This document shows positions 47,335 through 58,581 of a stretch of 64,000 bases of DNA, one piece after another. Under the pieces are notes generated by a model. It did no database searches. It saw nothing but the letters and a program-made list of their open reading frames with translations, and had not been told where the DNA came from. The position numbers and the translations under genes were made by a program. Source of the stretch: Magicicada septendecula (Eukaryota; Arthropoda; Insecta; Hemiptera; Cicadidae). The first letter of the stretch is position 1. Each line of letters starts with the position of its first letter. The stretch lies in contig CM068370.1 of assembly GCA_034769895.1 (NCBI GenBank), positions 39,506,844 to 39,570,843 of the forward strand. The letters run 5' to 3'.

Positions 47335-47520
47335 AGAAATTATATTGTTGTTTACCACTATAGAAAAAATTACCGATTAGCACTTTCAAGCTTCACAGAT
47401 AACTCCGAACTGATTAAGCTGTGTAGCTTAAAAGCGCTAATCGGGAATTTTTCTATAGTAGTGGGTAACAGTGTAATTTCTGTTTGCAGTAAGTTCTGTA
47501 ACATCAACACAACTTTATTA
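47335..47520. mobile_element. Palindromic element, GTTGCACAC family, decayed
   Basis: Inverted arms 47345-47400 and 47413-47475 share TACTATAGAAAAATT and CCGATTAGC words. The core has decayed (CUGAUUA, UAAAAGCGCUA). Its right flank resembles that of the 59-kb copy. Confidence 0.55.
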
Positions 47521-48183
47521 ATCAGATAAAAAAACAAAAGGACGATTTTTGCAAAATGAATATAGATTTAACTGTTTGAGATTACAAAGCTTTTAAAATG
47601 CGTATACTCCTTCTGTCGAAGTACCTCCTTTGTGGTAACGTTAATTTCACATTACGCCTTCAAAATCTGCCGTTGTCTGAGCAAAGATATTTAAAGGTCG
47701 TACATTTTCTATAGATTTTTATGTCTGAACGTCAAAAAAAAATAAATAAAAATTACTACACCGAAGGATGTACGTGAGGAAGAAATTGTGATTCACCCAT
47801 CGCTTAGGACTTTTACAGAGTTTGTAAAACAATTGGAACGAAAATTAATGTATCCAGTCATGTGAGTTTCACGTCAGGCGTTGTGTAACGAAGTACGGAA
47901 CGCTTCGATGGATACGATGTGGGCTCACGAACAGCATGAGTCAGGCGGAACTAGAACAGCGGTCAGTACGTTTCCACGAAAATCAAAATAAAACAAAAAA
48001 CTAAAGAACAGAACAGAGAAACTGACTCTATCAAGGACAGAATAAGGAAACAACAGTATAAATATTTTGTCATTTTGTTAACGCAGATGATTTAATGATG
48101 GTTGAGTTAGAAATGGCAACTAGCGAGATAAGGACGCATTAATGAAAATATTTAACATACACTTTTCAAAAACAAAATAAATA
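47521..48183. other. Unassigned stretch
   Basis: Nothing recognised. Confidence 0.4.
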
Positions 48184-49207
48184 TCGGTATGGAGAACCAT
48201 ACATGACTTCCATATTCTAAGATTTATATTTAAATCTTAATATCGCCTGCCAAGCGCGATATATTTTCTCTTATACATGATGTACATTAAAATGAAAAAA
48301 TTTTAATTTTATTGCTTGGCAACAAAATTATTTTATTTTTAACAATTACTATTGTTTGAAAAAGTTTAAATAAATTTTCAAGTACTTTACTCTTGTTAAA
48401 ACGTAAAAGGTTGCAGGTAAACTACCCCTTCCCCTTAACCGATCTTCACCAAAATCAAAAGTCCTTGAGACCTCTACAATTTAGGGCTGTATGCAAATAA
48501 TCTTTTGATTCGGTTTGAATTTGCGGCTGTTATCGTTTGCCAAAAAAGAAAAAATTCCCTTGATAAAAAAAAACCGTTGCAGGTAAACTACCCCTTGCCC
48601 TCAACCGATCTTCACCAAAAACAATAGGTCACGAGTAGTCTACAAATCAGGGCTGTATGCAAAAAATTATTTGATTCTGTTTGAATTTGCGGCAGTTATC
48701 GTTTGCCATAGAAAATACGCTTGATAAAAAACGTTGCCAGTAAACTACCCCTTCCCCTCAACCGATCTTCACCAAAAACAATAGATCTTGAGTACTCTAC
48801 AATTCAGGGCTGTATGCGAAACATTATTTGATTCTGTTTGAATTTGCGGCTGTTATCGTTTGCCAAACAAACAAAATTACCCTTGATAAAAAAAAACCGT
48901 TGCAGGTAAACTACCCCTTTCCCTCAACCGATCTTCACCAAAAACAATAGGTCGCGAGTACTCTACAAATCAGGGCTGTATGCAAAAAATTATTTGATTC
49001 TGTTTGAATTTGCGGCAGTTATCGTTTGCCATAGAAAAAAAATCTACAGACACATAGACAGACAGACAGACAGACAGACACACAGACACTTTTCGGAAAA
49101 CGACTTTTTTTCGTGTTTTGAGTGTAGTAGAATCAGAATCTGCAATAATCTCGAACACGATTTTTTTTGCCATCACCATACTTCCATTCCTTAAGGAATA
49201 TGGAAGT
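48184..49207. mobile_element. Element with four ~165-bp tandem units and short TIRs
   Basis: Units starting TTGCAGGTAAACTACCCC lie at 48411, 48577, 48733 and 48900 (spacing 166, 156 and 167 bp). The left end TGACTTCCATATTC is inverted at the right end (GGAATATGGAAGT, near 49196-49208). A (GACA)n tract follows the last unit. A second copy with two units lies at 57314-58581. No protein is encoded. The class is unknown. Confidence 0.65.
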
Positions 49208-49336
49208 AAAATGAATGGGTGGCATACTTAATCGTATGAAGAAAACATCGAGTTACTAACTTCTTGTTCGTTATATCTGAAGTAAAGCAAATCAACTCGT
49301 TGTCATAGAAATATATATTTTAGTGTGCATTAAGAT
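49208..49336. other. Spacer
   Basis: Nothing recognised. Confidence 0.3.
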
Positions 49337-49462
49337 ATTGTAATGCTCCTAACCACACAAGCAAACGGAGCATTGTATATTGTAATGCTCCTAACTACAC
49401 AAGCAAACGGAGCATTGTATATTGTAATGCTCCTAACTACACAAGCAAACGGAGCATTTTTC
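49337..49462. repeat. 42-bp tandem repeat, 3 copies, each a stem-loop
   Basis: TGTAATGCTCCTAAC starts at 49339, 49381 and 49423. Within each unit AATGCTCC and GGAGCATT form an 8-bp stem with a 17-nt loop. Copies 2 and 3 are identical over most of their length. Confidence 0.9.
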
Positions 49463-49702
49463 AAGAAAAGACCTCTTCCGGCGTCCAGATACCAGCTTCT
49501 GAAAACCAGAAAGAATTTCATAAAAAGTTTAATTTGGAGCGTATTAACATATGGCTCAGAAACATGGACCCTAAGAAAATTGTAAAGGGGCTATCTTGAG
49601 GCTTTGTGACGTGGTGCTGGAGAAGGGCCTGAGAAGAGTGGCGTGAATAGAAACAGTGACTAATGATGAGTCATTGAAGAGTATGGATGAAAGAAGGATT
49701 CT
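49463..49702 (+). mobile_element. LINE fragment, left of palindrome
   Basis: Plus strand: YQLLKTRKNFIKSLIWSVLT then YGSETWTLRKL, followed by broken coding to about 49702. It is the region after the RT. The element appears to continue at 49999, so the palindrome inserted into it. Confidence 0.65.
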
Positions 49703-49998
49703 TCAAATTAGGATCCGGGCTGTAGGGCCGTCAGGTCTACTATGATTATCCTGCTGACGGATGTTATCATCAGACGTTTCGGCCTCACCTCTGAAAGCCA
49801 TCTTCAGTGAAACGGTTTTGAAACGACTGACAAGGCAAAGCCCAGTACTGTGTGGTGTGGTTTCACTGACGAACACCTTGTCAATCGTTTCACTGAAGAC
49901 GGCCTTCAGAGGTGAAGCCAAAACGTCTGATAATAACGTCCGTCAGCAGGATAATTATAGTAGACCGCGGCGTTACAAGCCGGGTCCTAATTTGAATA
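49703..49998. mobile_element. Palindromic element inside a LINE
   Basis: Inverted arms run from TCAAATTAGGATCCGGGCTG at the left to its near complement at the right. Minus 49774-49807: CUGAAGA, U, GGCUUUCA...UGAGGCC, GAAAC, with ACGU then C. Plus 49893-49925: CUGAAGA with GAAAC changed to AAAAC. The minus-strand copy is the better preserved. Confidence 0.7.
49774..49807 (-). ncRNA. Hammerhead-like motif
   Basis: CUGAAGA, U, imperfect hairpin GGCUUUCA/UGAGGCC, GAA, self-complementary ACGU, C as possible H17, and a 3-bp stem I (UCA/UGA). Confidence 0.4.
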
Positions 49999-50225
49999 AG
50001 GAAAGCCTAAAAATAGGTTAAGGAGAATTCAGGTTTAAACGATTGCGGAAAGGTTACCCGCGACGTCATTCAAACCGGTTAATCACCCTGATAGAGGGAA
50101 TGATTGAGGGGCCGAAACAAAAGTATAAGGATGAAATAAAAGTAGGAAGAAAGTATGCAGTGATTAAGAAACTGTCTCCAGAAGAGAAGAAATTGCAATC
50201 CCACCAACCTCTGGGTTGAGAAGAA
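49999..50225 (+). mobile_element. LINE fragment, right of palindrome
   Basis: Plus strand in broken frames: SLITLIEGMIEGPKQKYKDE then IKVGRKYAVIKKLSPEEKK. This resembles the last block of LINE ORF2 in families whose end reads IEGK..G.R.RGR. It ends at GAGAAGAAGAAAC. Confidence 0.5.
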
Positions 50226-50700
50226 GAAACAATTTAGTTCAGAAGGAATCTTATAGAAGCGAAAATTATTTGAATAAATGATGAAAGACGTTATTATTAA
50301 AGTGTTGTAAAGCCGGGCTGTTACGGCGTGATCGGTTGCTGACATAGTGCTAACGTATCGATGCCGCGCTTGTTGCTTATACCTGGTATTGTCCGGCTTA
50401 CATCTGCCGTACGTGTTCTCTGCCGCTTCGCAGCTTTCCCGGTGGCTGGACCGACACGTAGCCGACTAAAAATATTCGATCAATTGTCTCGACGCAGTTT
50501 AAAAACTTCTGTGTTGGCGTTCTGACAACATTTATAGCCATCTTCAGTGCAATAGCTGTACAAAGAAGTAATTACTATGTATAAACCGCGTGAGTTCCAC
50601 GTGTGAGACTGTAAATGTACATTTAGAATTATCCTAATTAACTTACATAGAATCTAACTGATTGTTCATCTGTTATTTGTATTATTTGTATATTTGTAAT
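50226..50700. other. Decayed palindrome-family remnant
   Basis: 50308-50555 starts GCCGGGCTGTTACGGCGTG, and the minus strand near 50536-50545 has CUGAAGA-U-GGCUAU, then AGAAC instead of GAAAC. It is a one-armed relative of the other palindromic elements. The rest is unassigned. Confidence 0.4.
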
Positions 50701-50701
50701 T

Positions 50702-50899
50702 CCAACTTTGTCGTGCTTGCTTGCTGAACTGCTGCGTATCATACTCCGGACGAGACCTTTCAGTGTCTCCACCATTATCAAGTCCTAAACCACGACTCAT
50801 GTCGTGTCGTGGTTCTGGACTTGAAGTGGTGGAGACACTGAAAAGCCTCGTCCGGAGCATGACAGGCAGCAGTTCAGCAAGCAAGCATGACAAAGTTGA
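50702..50899. mobile_element. Palindrome with 95-bp arms
   Basis: Arms 50702-50796 and 50803-50899 are inverted with few differences (GTGGAGACACTGAAA, CTCGTCCGGAGCATGACA, CAGTTCAGCAAGCAAGCA). The spacer is only about 6 bp. A second, single arm lies at 51695-51790. Confidence 0.75.
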
Positions 50900-51314
50900 A
50901 ATTACAGAGACTCTAATAATTCAAATAACGAGATGAACAATGAGAGCGTATTGCGCGTGGAAAGTAAAGATTAGTTAAATAAGTTAAGAATATTATTTAA
51001 ATATTTAAAAACTATAGTAGAATTAAAGAAAACTCTTTGCAAAATATGCTTTAGGAAACAGTGCATTCTTAGAGATATAATACCAAACTATGCGAAAATT
51101 AAAATAAATAGTAATGGTGAGGTAGCAAGTAAAGTGAAAACAATTTAGTGAGAAATTGTGGATAAATTAGAAATTAGGTACCTTTATGGAAAATTAATTA
51201 TAGGCTATTAAACAAAGATTTTGTTTAAAAGACATCTAGAGTTATACGAAATGTTTTCATTTACAGAATTAGAAGAAATTTTATGTGTTTGGGAAGGATT
51301 ATATTAATAAGAAA
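50900..51314. other. Unassigned AT-rich stretch
   Basis: Nothing recognised. Confidence 0.35.
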
Positions 51315-51402
51315 TTCTTCTTCTTCTTCTTCTTCTTCTTCTTCTTCTTCTTCTTCTTCTTCTTCTTCTTCTTCTTCTTCTTCTTCTTCTTCTTCTTCTT
51401 CT
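51315..51402. repeat. (TTC)n tract, LINE (GAA)n tail
   Basis: About 29 TTC units abut the LINE 3' end that follows. Confidence 0.9.
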
Positions 51403-51640
51403 ACCTCTTCTACATTTCAGGGATTAGGCAATGTGTCTGTTCCGACTTCACATTATCAGAACCATTTCTTTCTTGGCCTTCCCACATCCCTTCTTCCAGA
51501 AGACTTGCACTTGTTTACAATTACTGGTATTCTATCTTCATCCATGCGATTTAAATGCTGCCTCTATTTTCCCCTGTATTCCTCAATTTTCTCATTTAGA
51601 TTATATATATTTAATTCTTCCCGTATAGCTTCAAAAAAAA
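51403..51640 (-). mobile_element. LINE 3' end, same family as 31.7 kb
   Basis: CAGGGATTAGGCAATGTG and TTCACATTATCAGA at the 3' end match 31733-31775. Coding remnants are short. It is truncated at 5'. Confidence 0.65.
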
Positions 51641-51694
51641 AATAATAAGAAATTAAAAGATGTAAATGTTAGGTTGTTTCGAAAACTAGAAAAT

Positions 51695-51790
51695 GGTCGT
51701 GGGTTTGGACTTGGTAATGGTGGAGACACTGATAGGTCTCGTCCGGAGCATGACAGGTTCAGCAACTAAGCACGACAAAGTTGCAATCTA
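51695..51790. repeat. Single arm of the 50.7-kb palindrome
   Basis: GGTGGAGACACTGATAGG, TCTCGTCCGGAGCATGACAG and AGCACGACAAAGTTG match the right arm of 50702-50899 in the same orientation. Confidence 0.7.
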
Positions 51791-52355
51791 ACTGAATTTG
51801 TTACTGAGCCCAACATTGAAATTCAGTAGTCTATTAAATCGGGAGAACGTAACGTTTGTAAAATTCGGGTGAATCCAGTAGGTTAGTGGCACAAATGTAA
51901 ATTTTTCGTTAAAACTTCACAACATTTCGGTATTATTATGGTAATGGCGCTTCTTTATGTAACGCGTGTTTCATTGTTTCATGTTCTACGTGGCTAACCA
52001 TGTGTACTGGTCCAGTCGTGTTCGTCACCTTTATGTTTGGCTTAGTCGTAGTTATTATGATTTGTAACGCATCGTTACGGATTTAGAAACGCGCATTCAA
52101 ATATATTTAATACTCACGCGCACAAAATCAACAATATTTTGAATAAAATACAACTATAACGTAAAAAACTAGTGAGACCCCTAAAAAGCTGTACAACTCA
52201 CTCGGTAGTTTAAACGAAATTCATTTCAATTTACGTAAATTTCAATATTAGATGATTTTTCAATTATACGAAGAATTACAAAAACCGCGATTACACTACT
52301 TTTTTTTAGTAAAATAACAATTTTGTAAAACAGACAATCATACAAAAAAACATTA
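51791..52355. other. Unassigned stretch
   Basis: Nothing recognised. Confidence 0.4.
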
Positions 52356-52818
52356 ATAATTCCCAGTGGTATATCTAGAATTTGGCTTGGGAGGGGGGGT
52401 CAGGTCGAGTCTGTTTCATACAAAAGAAGTAACAAGTGAAGACTAATCAACATTACTATCATTGAAGTGGTTGAAAAACGTGTAATAACATTCTGAAATC
52501 AAACCCATTAAACTAAGCGGTAATAACACAATAGAAATAGGCATTATGGAAATACTGTTTAGAAGAAACAACATACTGACTGAACAGGGTTTCTATATTT
52601 CATATTTGATCCTATACGCAAATATTGTGTAATAAACCTGTTTGTATAGGCCTATTGAAAAAAATTACTATTATATTAGCGTACACAGCTGAAAACATAA
52701 TATAGCAGCCTAAAAATTAAGAGATTAGCAAAATTCGTCAACTTTTTTAGACCCTCTGGAGGAGGAAGGGTCCGGTCCTATTCGTCCCCCACCCCGTAAA
52801 TACGCCCCTGATAATTTC
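52356..52818 (+). mobile_element. hAT-like MITE, copy D
   Basis: 447 bp (52364-52810) from CAGTGGTATATCTAG to ATACGCCCCTG. Flanks ATAATTCC and ATAATTTC match at 7 of 8 positions. This is the best complete copy for comparing the family. Confidence 0.85.
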
Positions 52819-53925
52819 AAACTACTATATTGGTTTTGGATTTTTTCGATAGTTAAATTTATAATAGTAATGCCTATATGACAAGTAATCTCGTCCTCGC
52901 TCTTAAGGTCATGTATTCTATATTTCCGTAGAAATCTGTAGGCCTATATCTAATACTGTACTTTACACAAATTATCACTGAGAACTGATAACAGTATATG
53001 CTTTTTTTTTGTAAACATAACTTATAAACTTTTTGAAGGAGTTTGTACGGAGTACTGTAATTTTCAAATTGAAAAGTTTGCAACAAGTCTTAAGAGATTA
53101 TTCTGTCAATTTATTAAAGGCACCGAATTTGTCTTTTCAGTAAAATTCCGCATAACTTGATCTACTACCTTGATCTCCTACACAGACTTTTACAGTTTTC
53201 TTAAAATCTAAGTTCTGTTTTTAGCCAGCGAATTTAAAAAATTTTCATAGTGCCACTACATTCAGATTTTGGTTAAAATTCCCTTTAATCTGACGTGCGG
53301 CTAGATTTTTACGATTTTTTAAAATTTTTGATCCCTTTTTTGGGCGCTGGTGTCTCAAAATTTTGAATTGCAATGAATAGTTTTGTATCGCGGTTTTCGT
53401 ATTTTTTCTGACAATTGAAAAATTATCTAATATTGAAATTTGAATAGTAATGCATAAACTTTGTTAAAGCAGTGAGCAAGTTATGCAGCTTAAGGAGCTT
53501 ACTAGTACAGCATATTTTGCGTGCGATTGGTTACGATTGCATATTATTGGTTTTGTGTGCGTGCGAGTGCGATTGTACGTGAGCATGTGAGTATTAAACT
53601 ATACACTATAATCAGATTCTGGTTTAAATCCTCTTTAATTTGATACCCCACATGGTTTTTTATGATTCTGTCAAAATTATCACCCTTTTTTATGTGTCGC
53701 GGCGTTCCAGAATTTTTAAATTTCTAAAACTGAACACTGTGTCCAGGTTTTGGTTAAAATCCCCTTTAATTTCATATCTCACGTGAGTTTTTTCGAGTTA
53801 TTTTTACAATTTTGATGCCTCATATTTTTGACAACCTCTCCACTATCGGGGAGAGGGAGATCAATCTCAAAAACAATAGGAGTCTGTAAGGTAAAACTAT
53901 GGCCACGCATGACAAGAAAATCGAT
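52819..53925. other. Unassigned, with three imperfect internal repeats
   Basis: Segments starting near 53270, 53618 and 53741 share TTTGGTTAAAATCCCCTTTA, ACGTG and a TTTTACGATTTT-like stretch. No coding signal. Confidence 0.45.
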
Positions 53926-53929
53926 TGAC

Positions 53930-54600
53930 GTATTCGAAAGTTATTGTGCCCCAAAAAAATACTACTACTAGCCAACGCCCACCCTTGGCTGTTGGGCCAT
54001 TAGGCGGCGCGCTGACCAGTAGAGACGTGAGAGCCTTGCCGTACCATCTTCGTCTTGGACTTGCGTGTCTGAGATCAAGGCTGGACATGCAATTAGGTGA
54101 TCCGCATTCATGGAAGCGTATCCACAGAGAACACATTCAGGAGACGACAACACGCCAATGCGGTGCAGGTGGGAGACCAGGTAGTCATGACCGGTTGTAG
54201 TTCTAAAAAGAGCAACACTAGTTGCTCGTTGTAGAGTTCTGTTGATGGGGCCGTCCGTAACCAATGTTGCCCATCTTTTTCCCACACAGGCTCTTAATTG
54301 TTTTTCTTTTAGCCATAGGCTTATTGAGGAGTTTATTCTTGCTTTCGCAGATGCATATGAGGGGGTCTCCGGCTGAGGTAGTGCTGCGCCCATTTTGGCG
54401 AGGATGTCGGCTTTTTCATTTCCCATGATGTTGACATGGCTGGGTACCCATTGCAGTTCAATCTGCCAGCCTAATTGTACAAGGTTCTGCAGTTCTCGCC
54501 TACACTCAGTTGTCAGGGAGCAGTTTGTGTCACCATTTGAGGTCACGTTTTGAATCGCTGCAGTCGAATCTAAGAGGAAGCCGGCTTTGTTAGGTGCGCC
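53930..54600 (-). pseudogene. LINE RNase H and C-terminal domain relic
   Basis: The minus-strand frame (53968-54600, about 210 codons uninterrupted) reads AGFLLDSTAAIQNVTSNGD (Asp of the RNase H site), IELQWVPSHVNIMGNEKADI (His and Asp), then KRWATLVTDG and TTTGHDYLVSHLHRIGVLSS. A zinc-binding-like PECVLCGYASMNADHLIACP follows. This order is typical of RNase H-bearing LINEs. The RT is absent and sequence upstream of 54600 does not fit, so it is 5'-truncated. Confidence 0.8.
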
Positions 54601-55568
54601 CCAAAAAGATAAATTGGTAGACAGACACAGAAATAGGCACACAAATGTCAAACGGTCGAGTTAAAACTAAGAACCCACCTGACTCGTTCAATTATAATTA
54701 AGATAAAACTTATATGTTGTTTATAATTTACAACTAACTTGGAAAAATAGTTTTTTATAGAATAGTTTACTTACGTTTTCGTATACTAATTAACGAAAGA
54801 ATCAAAATTTTTATTAAAACTTTAAACCAGTCAGTCCAATACTGTCTTCAGAAATTACATTTTCTTTTTTTTTTATATTTTACATTTGAAATACATCCAA
54901 AACGCGTGAATCCAATATAACGTGTATCTCGCTGAACAACCAAACTCCTTATTAAGAATCGAAATGTGTTCACCTTTTACGTTGGTCGCTATCCAAAACA
55001 TTATAATTCAAGAAACAGGAAATTTAGATTTTAGAATTTGTTTCTGATGGGTGCCATCCTTTTTACTATTTAGTTAGTGTTATAAAATTGTTTTATTTGG
55101 AAGCTCTATCAAATAAAATGCTTGATCGTTGAATAAATACGTAATTAGACATCCATGTGAATAATCCACATACGATTTTGTTAATCCTGTCAAAACGTTT
55201 CTAGAAAACCAGAAAGCGGGGATTATAAATAGAAATAAAAGTTCTAATTAATGTCAAATTTTAATACAACAATGTTTATATCTTGGAATTTCGCAACAAT
55301 GTATAAAACTATGAATTTATTTGTAAAACAGAAATCAACTTCCAATCAATGTTTAAATAATTTCAGGAAGTTAATAATTTCAAACTGTTCAAGGGGCGAA
55401 GTTAACGAGGGGCTAAGGGGTGTTCGTAGTAGTACGTACAGTTTAAGATACTGTAGCGTACTGTAGTAATAGGTTCGCCAATAACTGTGTACGTTTAAAG
55501 AGGCAACACCTACGTAGGAACGGTGATCGTTAATAGCAAGAAATTTATGTAAATCCTTCTCACCAGCT
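54601..55568. other. Unassigned AT-rich stretch
   Basis: The minus strand at 54820-54852 has CUGAAGA followed by a possible CAGU/ACUG hairpin and UAAAG. It was judged too weak to list as a hammerhead-like motif. Nothing else. Confidence 0.35.
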
Positions 55569-56026
55569 TCGACTATCAGTAGTGTGTCTAAAATTTGGCC
55601 TTGGGGGGGGGTTGTCCGGGGTCGGGTCGGGTTCATGCTAAATAAAAAACAAGTCAAGACTAACCAACATTGCTATCTTTAAAGTGGTTGAAGTTAATTC
55701 CATTAATGTTAACGGTAATAACACAATAACAATGCTTGTTATTGAAACATTGTTTGCAAGATACTTATTGACTGAATTGATTTTCCTATATTCAATTTTT
55801 CAAATATTTATCCTAACGCTGTGTAATATATTAAAACGCTGCTTGTATATTAAAAAAAAAAATAGTTACTACTATATTAGCGAACACAGCTGAAAAAAAA
55901 AATAATGAAGCACCCTAAAAATTAAGAGATTAGAGATTAACAAAATTCGTCAACTTTTTCGACCCTCTGGGGGGGGATCAGGTCCCGTTCGTCCCCCCCC
56001 CCCGTAAATACGCCCCTGACAACTGT
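55569..56026 (+). mobile_element. hAT-like MITE, copy E
   Basis: 442 bp (55577-56018) with ends CAGTAGTGTGTCTA and ATACGCCCCTG and G/C runs just inside. Flanking octamers are decayed (5 of 8 match). Confidence 0.75.
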
Positions 56027-57134
56027 AATCTCCCATAGTCTCTCAACAACTTCCAGCGAATGAAATTGTCCTCTGGCATTGAAGATGTACATATCCTGTT
56101 TAAAACTGTTCAAAATATAAAATATATTAAATTTTCGAGTGCAGTCATCCCTATCCACACTTATACCTGCCTCTAGCTGAGTGCTGTCGTCTTGTAAATT
56201 AGTATCAGGGGATTGTCATTACAACCCGAATCCTGTTTTCCTTGCGCCATTCTCAGAAGACATTGTTCAATGAAAGGCTGCTTCGTAATTTCCTAGTGTT
56301 CTTCGAATTGCTCAGGGAATTTTGTCACTATTCGCCGCCTGCGCTCCTACGTCGCGGCGCTTTCCGACGACAAAGACTTCTGTTACGGCACGTAAACGCG
56401 CAACCATGTTACTGCGCTAATCCGATTCGCCACTGGCTGAATACGGCAAAAGCCGCTTAAAGCTGTATAAATAAAAACCAGCTGAACCATACATAACAAC
56501 AATGTAATATGCGTTCTATAGTCTCCCACCAGCTTTCATTGTTTCGCCGGCTGCGATGAGTATGCACAGTACATTAAAAAAAAAGTAGAAAAAAACAAGA
56601 AACCATCTGTTTCCGCAGTCTGTCACAGGTTCCGGTGAGGTCAACAGCTCCGTCGACGGATTTCTTCTTCTTCTTCTTCTTCTTCTTCTTCTTCTTCTTC
56701 TTCTTCTTCTTCTTCTTCTTCTTCTTCTTCTGATGCTTATTTTATTTTTTTCTCTCGGATCAGTGGCGAGGCGATCCGTCGTCGTCACCAGATCGAATCA
56801 CTTTGTGCCGCGACAACCACTACCCGGGCCGGCCGCCGAATTTGTTGAATAATTTCTTCGCTGTTTGTAACGCCAGGTTATGTTTTAGCGTTCGCACGGA
56901 CTGATAAACTAACGGGCTAACGCGGCGTGGCCCACGACTGCGAAATTTGATCTCTACGGTCTTGTAGGCCTAAACGTGTGTTCAATTAATTCGTAATGTT
57001 ATGCACATTTTGGCTAGACTTATTTATGGTTAAAAAAAAAGCGGCCGTTGTGTTCACGCTTTCGACCGTCGCCTCTCGTTTCGAGTCATGGGATTTGGTC
57101 ACTTTGTTAGTGCACAAACACAACAATACAAACC
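56027..57134. other. Unassigned, with (TTC)n
   Basis: Contains (TTC)n at 56661-56731. Unlike the other TTC tracts, no LINE end was recognised next to it. Confidence 0.4.
56661..56731. repeat. (TTC)n microsatellite
   Basis: About 23 units. Confidence 0.9.
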
Positions 57135-57262
57135 AAATATTATTTTATGACGACAATAAAAAATAATAATCGTATTATTAATAATTATTGATGAGGAGAA
57201 TCGGTCAGAAATACTTTATTAAGAGAAAATTATTAAAAGAAGAGATTAAAAACTAGGTCAAA

Positions 57263-57298
<36 letters not shown>

Positions 57299-57313
57299 CT
57301 TACAATTATGAAA
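57135..57313. repeat. Direct repeat, left copy
   Basis: Matches 58582-58740 almost throughout (for example GAGAATCGGTCAGAAATAC and AGATTAAAAACTAGGTCAAA). It is longer by an (AT)n expansion. Confidence 0.85.
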
Positions 57314-57483
57314 TATCGGTATGGAGCACTATACATGACTTCCATGTTCTAAGACTTATATTTAAAATCATTTTCGAAATGAAATATTTCCATAGAAACT
57401 ACTTTCTATTCATTTCTTCACCCTTAGCCAAAGTACGGTGGTCACTAACGTATACCACCTCACGTTAGCGCACTCGATTTTCA

Positions 57484-57520
57484 CTGATGATGGCAGTCGG
57501 TGGCACTGCCGAAACGTCTG
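57484..57520 (+). ncRNA. Hammerhead-like motif in half palindrome
   Basis: CUGAUGA (57484-57490), U, perfect 6-bp hairpin GGCAGU/ACUGCC with loop CGGUGGC, GAA, ACGU, then C. Stem I is about 3 bp. It has the canonical N7 = U and the best stem II of the set. The right-arm end GGACAACGGCCAAACAGCCC follows. Confidence 0.45.
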
Positions 57521-57603
57521 GTTTCGCAGAAAACATTGGACAACGGCCAAACAGCCCTGGAAGGAATTTTAACAACATACTACTTCTTTGTTGCCGATAA
57601 CGT

Positions 57604-57910
57604 CGTACACATAATAATAATGGCTCCCATGTATACCACCGAAGTAGCTTAGGAGTAGGCAGGGTAGGCTGCCTAATGTGAGCCGCACGGCATACAAGAA
57701 AGGCAGTGTGCCAGCATTACGCTTCATCCGCCCATTATTATCCCCAGGTTGTTATCCCAGGTACTCATTTTCAACAGGCTGAGTCGACCTGGGGGCTGAA
57801 AAACGCACCTTGATTTTATGGTGCGGCCCCGGGAATCGAACCCGGGTCCTCTAGATTAGTAGCCAGGTGCCATACCCACTGGTCTACTGAGCTGCCACGT
57901 AGTACACATA
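57604..57910 (-). mobile_element. tRNA-derived SINE with 9-bp TSD
   Basis: GTACACATA at 57604-57612 and 57902-57910 bracket the SINE. On the minus strand the head is tRNA-like: TGGCAGCTCAGTAGACC (A-box region, about 57881-57897) and GGTTCGATTCCC (B box, 57831-57842). A body of about 200 bp follows, with an (ATT)n tail. It would be transcribed by RNA polymerase III. A second, split copy lies at 699-1497. Confidence 0.85.
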
Positions 57911-58418
57911 TAAAAAATATTATCCCCTTACCCTTCAACTATCATTTTCATTTATAGAAAATTAGCTCTCCCCTTCAACTACCCTTTTTATGTATATAGA
58001 TATTTCATCTACCTTTCTAAGTGGATTATTATGACCTTCTTTTCAGGATACTTTATTTATCAAAATTAAGTTCTTTACTCGTGTTAAAACATAAAACGTT
58101 GCAGGTAAACTACCCCTTCCCCTTAACCGATCTTCACCAAAATCAATAGGTCTTGAGTACTCTATACCTCAGGCACATATGCAAAAATTTATTTGATTCT
58201 GTTTCAATTTACGGCAGTTATCGTACGTCATAGAAAAAATTACTCATGTTAAAACATAAAATGTTGCAGGTAAACTACCCCTTCCCCTTAACCGATTTTA
58301 ACCAAAATCAAGACTTTGAGTCCTCTACAATTCAGGGATTTATGCAAAATATTATTTGATTCTGTTTGAATTTGCAGCAGTTATCGTTTGCCATAGAAAA
58401 AATTCTACACACAGACAA

Positions 58419-58471
<53 letters not shown>

Positions 58472-58581
58472 TCCGAAAAATGATTTTTCTTCATGTTTTG
58501 AGGGTAGTACAATCAGAATCTCGAACACAATTTTTTCGCCATCACCATACTTACATTTCGTTATGGAACATGGAAGTAACA

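Larger units (their letters stand above)
57314..58581. mobile_element. Second copy of the ~165-bp-unit element, with nested insertions
   Basis: The left end ATCGGTATGGAGCAC and ACTTCCATGTTC matches 48184. Two units start at 58099 and 58264. The right end GGAACATGGAAGT is at about 58566-58578. The left third is interrupted by a half palindrome (57460-57580) and a SINE (57613-57901). The (CA)n tract at 58424-58469 takes the place of (GACA)n in the first copy. Confidence 0.65.

Noticed and set aside
54820-54852. Another hammerhead-like motif on the minus strand
   Set aside because: The U spacer is missing, GAAAC is UAAAG, and the hairpin is ambiguous.
57830-57901. Possible functional tRNA gene on the minus strand
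   Set aside because: A and B boxes are present but the sequence runs on into a SINE body with target duplication and (ATT)n tail, and no complete cloverleaf was seen.
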